From Azorhizobium sp965227945 (GTDB taxonomy: Bacteria; Pseudomonadota; Alphaproteobacteria; Rhizobiales; Xanthobacteraceae), in the NCBI GenBank assembly GCA_965227945.1, contig CBDDGQ010000005.1, positions 558,001 through 622,000 of the forward strand: DNA of 64,000 nucleotides. The letters run 5' to 3'. Under the pieces are notes generated by a model that saw nothing but the letters and a program-made list of their open reading frames with translations, was not told where the DNA came from and ran no database searches. The position numbers were made by a program, and so were the translations under genes. Every line of letters starts with the position of its first letter. The stretch's first letter is position 1. Positions 25,871 through 36,500 of this stretch are shown in pieces.

Positions 25871-26025
25871 ATCTCCGCGCCTGCGGGCCGGATGGGCGCG
25901 CGACACGCGACGGATCCTGCGGGCGTCCGCTGCGTTCCCGTCAGGTCCCGCTTTGGTCCCAGCGTTGCGGGAGACGTTTTGACCTTGCGCCCACCCCCCA
26001 CGCCTGTCCTTGGAACGTGCCACTG

Positions 26026-26502
26026 ATGTCCGTCGCCTTCACGCGGGAAAACGATCTCGAAGCCACTGCCGCCGATCTGCCGGATCGCCCGATCTCGGCC
26101 CATCCCAATCTGGTGACCGCCAGCGGGCTGGCGGCGCTGGATGCGGCGCTGGCTGAGGCGCGGGCGGCCTATGGGGCGGCGCAGACCGGCGATGTGCAGG
26201 CCGATCGCACTGCCATGGCGCGCGCCACGCGGGATCTGCGCTATTTCAGCGCCCGCCGGGCCACCGCCCAGCTCATCGAGAGCGATGCCAGTTCCGAAAC
26301 GGTGCAGTTCGGCACCACGGTGACGCTCGACCGGGAGGACGGCCGCCGGCAGACCTTCCGCATCGTGGGCGAGGATGAAGCCGATCCGGCCAAAGGCTCG
26401 GTCTCCTATGTGTCCCCCCTGGCCAGTGCGGTGATGGGCAAGAGCGTCGGCGATGTGGCTCTGGTGAGCGGCCGCGAGGTGGAAGTGGTGGAGATCGCCT
26501 GA
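26026..26502 (+). CDS. GreA/GreB-family transcription elongation factor-like protein
   Basis: The protein has 158 residues from ATG 26026. Its C-terminal half (about 85-158, VQFGTTVTLDREDGRRQTFR, then SPLASAVMGKSVGDVA) is the FKBP-like GreA/GreB C-terminal domain that docks on RNA polymerase. The N-terminal part is alpha-helical and could be a short coiled coil, but it lacks the clear GreA sequence. It may therefore be a Gre factor or a Rnk-like nucleoside diphosphate kinase regulator. It is 155 bases after lpxB; that spacer shows no clear terminator. Confidence 0.85.
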   Translation: MSVAFTRENDLEATAADLPDRPISAHPNLVTASGLAALDAALAEARAAYGAAQTGDVQADRTAMARATRDLRYFSARRATAQLIESDASSETVQFGTTVTLDREDGRRQTFRIVGEDEADPAKGSVSYVSPLASAVMGKSVGDVALVSGREVEVVEIA

Positions 26503-26577
26503 GACGCGCGCGGCCAGGACGCCGCAAAGTTAAGCCCAAGACTTCTGCCCAAGACTTCAGCCTCAGATCCCCCGGCC

Positions 26578-27396
26578 TCAGACCTCGATGGCGTAGCAGA
26601 TCAGGGCGAACACCGCCGCGTAGAAGTGCTCCATGACGGTCTTGAGTTCGGCCGTGGCGGCATAGCCGAGGCGCGGGCCGTGGAAGACGGCGAGGCCCTG
26701 CTGCTCCGCCGCCTGCAGGACGTAAGCGGCATGGGTGCGGGACACCGAGAAGGTCCGCGCTGCCGCCGCCACGGTCACGGTCTCCTGGCGCGTCTCGGCC
26801 AGAAACAGCGTGATGAGCATGGAGATGCCGGCATCCCGTTCCACGAAGGTGCGCAACACCGGCACCGCGTCCATCAAGCGCGCGCCGGTGCGGTAGAGCT
26901 GGGCAAGCCGGCCCGTGCAACGGGACAGGAACACGTCTTCCGGCAGGGCCGCGGCGCGGCGTGCGGCCTCCGCGTCCAGGAGGGCGATGGCCTGAAGAAA
27001 GGCGCGCCAGCGCTCGTGATGGAGGTTCAGCAGCGCCGGGGTGGGCAGAAGGCGTTTTTCGCCGCCCTCCCTCTCGCCCGCTGCCGTCAGAAAATTCCCG
27101 AACCGCAACGCCGCCACGAAGGCGGTGGCGCGACCGCTGCTGCAGATGTCGTAGCGGACAGCCTCGCGGCGGATCTGGGCGAGCGTGACCCCCCGCCCGC
27201 CGCCTTCATTGAGGTGGAGATCCAGCAACAGAAGGGCGAGGAGATACCGGCCGCGATCATTGAGGAGCCGGTTGCGCAGCCAGCTGCCGCCAAGCCGGCC
27301 CAGGGAGTAGCGCGCAGCCATGCAGGCGGCCTCATGGAGCTGCGGGTGGCTCCGAAAACGCTCGGCGGCCTGGGCATCCAGCAATGGGGTCTTCAC
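26578..27396 (-). CDS. Unrecognised protein with two helix-turn-helix-like segments
   Basis: I do not recognise this family. From GTG 27396 (AGGA nine bases upstream) it has 272 residues; a TTG at 27438 would add 14. A segment at about 71-100 (VTLAQIRREAVRYDICSSGR) and another at about 208-235 (TVAAAARTFSVSRTHAAYVL) both look like winged-helix DNA-binding units with a recognition helix. The C-terminus is hydrophobic (FYAAVFALICYAIEV). It is transcribed divergently from the giant autotransporter across a 161-base spacer, so a regulatory role there is a reasonable guess but unproven. Confidence 0.7.
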   Translation of the reverse strand: MKTPLLDAQAAERFRSHPQLHEAACMAARYSLGRLGGSWLRNRLLNDRGRYLLALLLLDLHLNEGGGRGVTLAQIRREAVRYDICSSGRATAFVAALRFGNFLTAAGEREGGEKRLLPTPALLNLHHERWRAFLQAIALLDAEAARRAAALPEDVFLSRCTGRLAQLYRTGARLMDAVPVLRTFVERDAGISMLITLFLAETRQETVTVAAAARTFSVSRTHAAYVLQAAEQQGLAVFHGPRLGYAATAELKTVMEHFYAAVFALICYAIEV

Positions 27397-27557
27397 AATC
27401 CAAGATCCTGAACCGACGTGCGTCCGGGCGGATGGCAAGCATCACGCAATCAACCCCGCATAGCAGAAAGTGACGTTGCCATCACGGTACGTCGCTGCCA
27501 GTCCTGCGGGACGGTGGGTCCGCTCCTCCACGGGATCGGGTCATCCGGAGGTGTTGC

Positions 27558-30500
27558 GTGGGGCACATCTTGAGAGACGAGGTCGAGTCCATGTTGCGTC
27601 CTGGTCTTTCGGGCCTCCACCGCGTGCCGGCTTCCGGCCGGTCTGCCCTCGCGCTCACGGTCGCTTTGTCTGTTCTTGGGCCCGCGGGCCCGGCTTTGGC
27701 GCAGACCAGCAACGCCACGATCGGCCCCCAATATGTGCTGCAGAACCAGCAGACCGGCCAGTCCGGCAGCGGGGGGTACGGATGCCCCGACAGCAACGGC
27801 TATGAGGCCAATGTGGGCGGCGGTCACACCGGCGACACGGGACAAACGATCACCGCCACTTACACCAATACGCTGAGCGGGACCGCCAATTACGACGGCA
27901 CATTTGTGCTGGCCGGCAGCACCGGCGGCGCCGGGGGCAATGGCGGCAACAGCAGCAATGCGGCGCTGTGCCTGGATGGCGGCGCCATCAATGGCGGCGT
28001 CGGGGCCACGGGCAGCCTTGGCGGCACCGTCACCATCACCACCCAGGGCACATCGACCACCCCCCTCAACGGCACCGGGATCGTCGTCTACAGCGCCGGT
28101 GGCACGGGTGGCAACGGCGGCTCGTCGCAGACCGACGGGGGCTACGGCGGAAGCGGCGGCCAGGGGGGCGCCGGCGGATATGTGCAATTGACCAATTCCG
28201 CGCCCATCATCACCGCGTCCGTGGGTGCCGTTGGCCTCGCCGCATTGAGCGTCGGCGGCAATGGCGGCAACGGCGGCAACGGCGCCGGCGGCGGCAATGG
28301 CGGCTCTGGTGGGGCGGGCGGCGTCGGCGGGACGGTGATGCTGTCCAATTCCGGCAGCATCAATGCGTATCAATCTATCCCCATCTATGCGGAAAGCGTC
28401 GGCGGCTATGGGGCCAATGGCGGCAGCGGCGGCGGCGGCTATTGGATCTTCGGCGGTGGCGGCAGCGGCGGCGGTGGCGGCTATGGCGCTAACGCCGGCG
28501 AGGTGATCGTGGTGAACACCGGTACCCTGGCGTCCGGGGGCCTCGGGGCGCGCGGCATCGAAGCCCAGTCCGTGGGCGGCGGCGGCGGCGATGCGGGTGT
28601 GTCCTACGGGCTCGGCGTGCTGGGCGCCGCCGGAGGGCCGGCCGGCAACGGCGCCAGCGTCGTCATCAACAACAGCGGCAGCATCAACATGAGCAACGGC
28701 TCGTCCATCGGACTGGCCGCGCAATCCATCGGCGGCGCCGGCGGGACCGGAGGCCTGGCCTTCGGCAGCGGGGTCTCCAGTGTGCTGGTGGGCGGCAGTG
28801 ACACCGGCGGCGATGGCGGCGGCGGCGGCGTGGCGGGGAGTGTGACGGTCATCAATACGGGGGCCATCTGCACCGGTGATTCCTGCAACCACGGGCCGGC
28901 CCCCAGCATGAGCGCGGGCGGTGCCTTCGGCGTCCAGGCGCAATCCATCGGCGGCGGCGGCGGCACCGGCGGGTTCGGTGTCGCGGCAACCGACATCGGC
29001 GCGGCGGTGGCGCTGGGCGGGGCCGGCGGCAATGGCGGGGCCGGCGGCACGGTTTTCGTCAGCAACACCGGGTCGATCTCCACCCAGGAAGTGAACTCGG
29101 CCGGCATTCTGGCCCAGTCCATCGGCGGCGGCGGCGGCTCCGCGGGTGGCGCCGTGTCGCTGTCGCTGAGCACGGTGGCCGGGGCCGCCATAAGCCACGG
29201 CGGCTCCGGCGGCTCCGGCGGCTCGGGCTCCAGCGTGGGCGTGAACTGTACCAGCAGCGCCGCGGGCAGTGCCTATGGCGCCGGCTGCAGCCCGACCGGC
29301 GAAGCGTGGCTGTACGCGCTCGGCACGGGCACCATCAGCACCAATGGCACGGGATCGACGGGCATCCTGGCCCAATCCATCGGTGGCGGCGGCGGCACGG
29401 GTGGCTATGCGGTGTCGCTGTCGGGGGCGTCGGTCGCAGCCTTCTCGCTGGCGCTGGGGGGCTCGGGCGGCTCCGGCGGCTGGGGTGGCAATGCCTATGC
29501 CGGCACCGGCGGGCTGAATGTGACCACGGGCGGCTCGGATTCCGCCGGCGTGCTCGCGCAATCCATCGGCGGCGGCGGCGGCAATGCGGGCAGCTCCATC
29601 GCCGGTGCCATCGCGGAAGGCGCCTCCATCGCCGTGGCCGTGGGCGCCAAGGGCGGCTCCGGCGGCGCGGCGGTCACCGCCTCGGTGAACAATCAGGGCG
29701 GCAACATCACCACCAGCGGCGACCGATCGCCGGGTCTGGTGGCGCAATCCATCGGCGGCGGCGGCGGCAATGGCGGCGCCGCCATCACCGCCAGTGCCGG
29801 CGAGAGCGTCGCGGTCAATCTGGCCCTGGGCGGCTCGGGCGGCTCGGGCGGCACCGGTGGCTGGGCCTTTGTCTATAACGAGCCGGCCAGCGGGGCCGGC
29901 GGTGCGGGAACCATCAACACCACCGGCTACCAGTCCAGCGCCATCGTCGCGCAGAGCATCGGCGGCGGCGGCGGCAATGGCGGCTATTCGGTCTCCGCCA
30001 CCTTGTCTTTGGGCGAAACCCTGGGCGCGGGCATTGGCGGCCTGGGCGGCAGCGGCAATTATGCCAACAGCGTGGTGGTGGTGAATTCCGGCGGAGGCCT
30101 GTCCGCCTATGGCGGCGGCGCGCCGATCATCCTGGCGCAGTCCATCGGCGGCGGCGGCGGCAATGGCGGCTTTGTGGCCTCGTCCAATGTGGGCCTCAGC
30201 GGCTCCGCCAGCCTGAGCGTCGGCGGCAGCGGCGGCGCCGGCAGCACCGGCGGCAGCGTCACGGTGGACAATTACAGCCAGATTTCGTCCCCCGGTGAGG
30301 TGCTGCTCGCCAACGGCCAGGTGGTGACCAGCGGCGCGGCCACCTATGGCAATGCGCCCGGCATCCTGGCGCAATCCATCGGCGGCGGCGGCGGCGCGGG
30401 CGGCTTTGCCGCCGCCGGCTCGGTCACCGGCACCTATGCGGCCACCCTGGCGGTGGGCGGCTCCGGCGGCAGTGGCGGCAATGCTGGCGCCGTCACCCTC

Positions 30501-33500
30501 TACAATAGCGGGAGCGTCTCCCTGTACGGGCCGCTGTCGGCGGGTCTGGTGGCGCAGTCCCTGGGCGGGGCCGGCGGCACCGGCGGCTTCGCCGTGGGCA
30601 CGGGCCTCTCGAACGGCGCCAGCGTGGCGGCGGCGATCGGTGGCGGCGGCGGTAGTGGGGGCACCAGCGGGGCGGTGAGCGTCACCCAGGCCGATCCCTC
30701 CACCAGCATTACCACCATCGGCCAGCAATCGCCGGCCATCATGGCCCAATCCATCGGCGGGTCGGGCGGCAGCGGCGGCTGGGATATCGCCGGCTCGCTG
30801 GCCGGGGCGGGCACCGCCAGCGTGGGCCTGGGCGGCAGCGGCGGTGCGGGCGGCCACGCCAGTACGGTCTCGGTCCTTGCCAACGGGGTGCTGACCACCG
30901 ATGGCCTGATCTCGCCGGGCATTCTGGCGCAATCCATCGGCGGCGCCGGCGGCAATGGCGGCTTCAGCGCCGGCGCGGCGGGATCCATCGCGTTTGCCGC
31001 GGACGTCACCATCGGCGGCGGCGGCGGATCGGGCGGCGCCGCTGGCACCGTCACGGTGAACGCCAGCGACCAAGTGATCACGTGGTTCTCCCAGTCGCCG
31101 GGCATCCTGGCGCAATCCATCGGCGGCTCGGGCGGCAATGGCGGCTTTGCCATCGCCGGGTCCGGCTCCACCGGCGGCGGCGATGCCAAGGTGTCCGTGG
31201 GCGGAGCGGGGGCCACCGGCGGCGGTGGCGGCTCGGGCCAGAATGCGGGTGATGTCGGCATCGTCGCCACCAACATCTCCACCCAGGGCTATCAGTCCGT
31301 CGGCATCCTGGCGCAGTCCATCGGCGGGGCCGGTGGCAATGGCGGATCGAGCCGGGCCTTCAGCCTGTCGGGCGCAGGCTCCGATGTGAACGGCTATTCC
31401 GCCTCCGTCGCGGTGGGCGGCAATGGCGCGTCCGGCGGCAATGGCGGCGCGGTGGGCCTCTCGCAAGCCGGCTACGTGCAGGTGGGCACCAGCCTGCAGG
31501 GCAACGACCTGGCGCCCGGCATCCTGGCGCAATCCATCGGCGGCTCCGGCGGCAATGCCGGCTCGGCGGATGCCAATGCCATTGCCAGCACCGCGGCGGT
31601 GGCGGTGGCCATCGGCGGCGGCGGCGCCAATGGCGGCAATGGCGGCCAGGTCGGCGTCTCCAGCAACCAGTATCTCACCAGCGGCGGCGTCTTCACCACG
31701 GGCGCGCAGTCGTCGGCCATCGTCGCCCAATCCATTGGCGGCGGCGGCGGCAATGGCGGCTGGTCGCAGGCCACCGCCTCCAGCAATCAATATGCGGCGG
31801 GGGTCGCCATCGGCGGCTATGGCGCCGGCGGCGGCGCGGGCGGGATGGTCGGCGTCGCGACCGGCGGTACACTGGTCACCTATGGCGCCAGTTCCAACGG
31901 CATCTTCGCCCAGTCGATCGGCGGCGGCGGCGGCAATGGCGGGGCAGCCTCCACCAACACCAGCGCCGGCCAGGGCAGCGAGTTGCAGGGCGGCGTCACC
32001 TCGGTGGCGGGGGCGGGCGTTGCCAATACCGCGGACTCCATCTCCTCGGCGGCGTCCTCCTTCTCTTCGTCCAGCTCCAGCGGCAACAGCGCCAAGTCCG
32101 ACAAGCCCGCCAACGGCATCGCCGCCTCGCTGGCGATCGGCGGCACGGCGGGGCAGGGCGGCAGCGGCAACGAGGTGGGGGTCAGTTCCAACTCGGCCAT
32201 CACCACCTTTGGCACGTTGTCGGACGGCATCTTCGCCCAGTCGGTGGGCGGGGGCGGCGGCAATGGCGGCGCGGCGTCCACCAATGCGGACGGCAGTTCC
32301 TATGCGGCCTCCATGAGCCTGGGCGGGTCCGCCGGCACCGGCGGCAGCGGCGGTGCGGTGCTGGTCAGCGCCACCAACAATATCCAGACCCAGGGCCAGC
32401 AGTCGGCGGGCATCTTCGCCCAGTCGGTGGGCGGCGGCGGCGGCAATGGCGGCTCGTCCTCCAGCACCACCACCGGCGGCCAGGCGGCGGTCACCTTCGC
32501 GCTCGGCGGTCTCGGGGGCGATGGCGCCACCGGCAATTCCGTCACCGTGTCCAGTGGCGCCCCGTCCATCTTCACCATCATCAACACGCTCGGGGCGCAA
32601 TCCACCGGTCTGTTCGCCCAGTCAGTGGGCGGCGGCGGCGGCAATGGCGGCTCCACCACCGTCTCGGCCAGTTCGCCCGGCACCCAGTCCACCGCCGGAT
32701 CCACCACCACGGCCTCCACCGGCGCGGTCAGCGGCAGCGCCAGCGGCACCCAGACCACCGCCAGCGCCGGGCAGAGCGACGGCAAGGGCGCGACCCAGGC
32801 CAGCGGCAACGGCAGCCAGAACACCACCACCGGCGGCAATGCCCTGGCCATGGGCCTGGGCGGATCGGCAGGCAGCGGCGGCAGCGGCGGCGCGGTCAGC
32901 GTGTCCAATTATGCTGCCATCTTGACCGGGATTCCGTGGGGAGGGGGCGCGTTGCCCACCGTCTCGCCGGACAATTCACCGGCGCTGTTCGCCCAATCGG
33001 TGGGCGGTGGCGGCGGCAATGGCGGGTCGAGCACGTCCAACGCCTCGGCGAACGAGAACGCCGTCTCGCTGTCCATGGGCGGCAGCGGCAGCTCGGGCGG
33101 CAATGGCGGCAGCGTTTCGGTCATCACGGTCGGCTCCCTGATGACCCTCGGCAATAATTCCAGCGCCCTGTTGGCCCAGTCGGTGGGCGGCGGCGGCGGC
33201 AATGGCGGCGCGTCCTCCACCACCAGTTCCGCCGGCGGAACCATGTCGCTGGCCATGGGCCTCGGCGGCTCGGGCAGCGGCGGCGGCACGGGCGGCGCGG
33301 TGACGGTGACGGTGTCCCCTCCGATCTTCAACGAGATCGTCACCTATGGTGCCAACGCCTACGGCATCTTCGCCCAGTCGGTGGGCGGCGGCGGCGGCTC
33401 CGGCGGGGCGCTGATCGCGGGGGCCACGGGCGGCAGCACCAACGACAGCTCCAGCGCATCCTCCAGTGCATCGAGCACAGGAACGTCCACCTCCAATTCC

Positions 33501-36500
33501 AATGGTGTCGCGCTGGCCATGGGCCTCGGCGGCGGCGGGGCGGGCGGCGCGGGCGGTCAGGTGAGCGTCACCTCCGCTGCGCCCATCGTCACAGTCGGTG
33601 CCACGTCCTATGGCTTGTTCGCCCAGTCGGTGGGCGGCGGCGGCGGCGCCGGCGGGGCGAGCACCACCAATGCCAATAGCGGCACCTATGCGCTGAGCCT
33701 GGGCCTGGGCGGATCGGGCGGCACCGGCGGCAGTGGCGGCACGGTGGCGGCGACGCAAACCGCCAGCATCAGCACCGCGGGCACCAATGCCTATGGGCTG
33801 TTCGGCCAGTCCATCGGCGGCGGCGGCGGCGCGGCGGGGGCGGTCAATGCCACCTCCGCCGGCGGCGGGGACGCGAACATGGCCCTGGCGCTGGGCGGGT
33901 CCGGCGGCAGCGGGCAGGTGGGCGGCGCGGTGTCGCTGGCCACCACGGGGCCGATATCCACTACCGGTGCCGGCGCCACAGCGATCCTGGCCCAATCCAT
34001 CGGCGGCGGCGGCGGCAGCGGCGGGGCGAGCACCACCAGCGCGTCCGGCGGCGACACGTCGGCGTCCCTCAGCCTCGGCGGCACCGGCGGCACCGGCAAT
34101 GACGGCGGGACGGTGTCCGTGCTGAGCACGACGACGGTCAGCACCTCGGGCTCCGGTGCGGCAGGTATCGTCGCCCAGTCGGTGGGCGGCGGCGGCGGCA
34201 ATGGCGGGGCGAGCACCACCACTGCCAATAGCGGCACCTATGCGGTGAGCCTGGGCCTGGGCGGGTCGGGCGGCACCGGCGGCACCGGTGGCACGGTGAC
34301 GGTCACGCAGTTTGGAGTCATCTCTACCGCAGGCACCAATGCCTATGGGCTGTTCGGCCAGTCCATCGGCGGCGGCGGCGGCGCGGCGGGGGCGGTCAAT
34401 GCCACCTCCGCCGGCGGCGGCGACGCGAACATGGCCCTGGCGCTGGGCGGGTCCGGCGGCAGCGGGCAGGTGGGCGGCGCGGTGTCGCTCGCCACCACGG
34501 GGCCGATATCCACTACCGGTGCCGGCGCCACAGCGATCCTGGCCCAATCCATCGGCGGCGGCGGCGGCAGCGGCGGGGCGAGCACCACCAGCGCGTCCGG
34601 CGGCGACACGTCGGCGTCCCTCAGCCTCGGCGGCACCGGCGGCACCGGCAGTGACGGCGGGACGGTGTCCGTGCTGAGCACGACGACGGTCAGCACCTCG
34701 GGCTCCGGTGCGGCAGGTATCGTCGCCCAGTCGGTGGGCGGCGGCGGCGGCAATGGCGGGGCGGCCTCCACCACGGCGGCCGGGGGAACCTATGGGGCGG
34801 CCCTGAGCCTGGGCGGCGGCGCCGGCACCGGCGGCATCGGCGGCCTGGTCAGTGTCAGCACACAGGGCAACATCCTCACGCAGGGCCAGCAGTCGGCGGG
34901 GATCTTCGCCCAGTCGGTGGGCGGCGGTGGGGGCAATGGCGGGTCGTCCGCCAGCACCACCAGCGGCGGGCAGGCGGCAGTCACCTTCGCCTTGGGCGGT
35001 TCCGGCGGCGATGGCGCCACGGGCAATGCGGTCAACGTGGCGAGTGGCAGCAGCACGGCCGCAACCTACATCTCGACGCTCGGGGCGCAGTCCACCGGCC
35101 TGTTCGCCCAGTCCGTGGGCGGCGGCGGCGGCAATGGCGGCTCCACCACGGTCTCGGCCAGCGCGCCGGGCACTTCATCCTCCAGCGGCTCCACCGCGAC
35201 GGCCGCCACCGGCACCACCAGCGGCAGCGCGGGCCAGTCCACCACCACCGGCGGCAATGCCTTGTCTCTGGGCCTGGGCGGTGCGGCGGGCAGCGGCGGG
35301 GCGGGCGGCGCGGTCACCGTCGCCAACTATGCCGGCATTTTCACCGGGATTCCGCTGACCGGACAGATACTTACGGCGGCTCCGGACAATGCGCCTGCGC
35401 TGTTCGCCCAGTCGGTGGGCGGCGGTGGCGGCAATGGCGGTTCGAGCACGTCCAACGCCGCGGCGAACGAGAACGCCGTGTCGCTCTCGCTGGGCGGCAG
35501 CGGCAGTGCGGGCGGCAATGGCGGCACCGTGACGGTTACCACCATTGGCACGCTGCAGACCGCCGGCAACACGTCCAGTGCCGTGGTGGCCCAGTCGGTG
35601 GGCGGCGGCGGCGGCAATGGCGGGTCCTCGTCCACCACCACATCGGCCGGCGGCACCATGTCGTTGGCCTTGGGTCTGGGCGGCTCGGGCAGCGGCGGCG
35701 GCACCGGCGGCACCGTGGCGGTGACGGTGACGGCTCCGGTCAGCCTGGGCGGCTATTTTGGCATCGCCACCTTCGGGGCCACCTCATACGGCATCTTCGC
35801 CCAGTCGGTGGGCGGCGGCGGCGGCTTCGGCGGGGCGTTCATCGGCGCGGCCACGGGCGCCACCTCCAGCGATCCCTCCACCGCCAGCGCCACGGGCTCC
35901 AGCAGCGGCGCCTCCACCTCTGCCTCCACCGGCGTCGCCTTGGCCATGGGCCTCGGCGGCTCCGGCGGGGCGGGCGGCGCGGGCGGTCAGGTGAGCGTCA
36001 CCTCCGCTGCGCCCATCACCACCTTCGGCGCCACCTCCTACGGCCTGTTCGCGCAATCGGTGGGTGGCGGCGGCGGCGCCGGCGGGGCGAGCACCACCAA
36101 TGCCAACAGCGGCACCTATGCGGTAAGCCTGGGCCTGGGCGGATCCGGCGGCAGCGGCGGCATCGGCGGGACGGTCGACGTCACGCAGACGGCGACCATC
36201 GCCACCAGCGGCAGCAATGCCTATGGCCTGTTCGCCCAATCGGTGGGCGGCGGCGGCGGCGCCGCCGGGGCGGCCAATGCCACCACGTCCAGCGGCGGAG
36301 AGGCGAACATCGCCCTGGCGCTGGGCGGGTCCGGCGGCAGCGGGCAGGTGGGCGGCGCCGTTTCGGTGCTGACCACGGCGGAGACGGGCACCCAGGGGGC
36401 CGGCGCCAGCGCCGTCGTGGCCCAGTCCATCGGCGGCGGCGGCGGCGCCGGGGGCGCCAGCACGTCCAGCAGTTCCAAGGGCCAATTGTCGGCCACCCTG

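Noticed and set aside
24517..26025. A long plus-strand frame running through lpxB in another phase into the GreA-like gene
   Set aside because: The part inside lpxB is arginine-rich shadow sequence; only the segment from ATG 26026 has a recognisable domain.
27450..32600. A 1716-codon open frame on the minus strand opposite the giant autotransporter
   Set aside because: It is a by-product of the G+C-rich, repeat-laden plus-strand gene: its translation is Ala/Gly/His/Arg-rich low complexity with no family features, and similar frames appear opposite most genes here.
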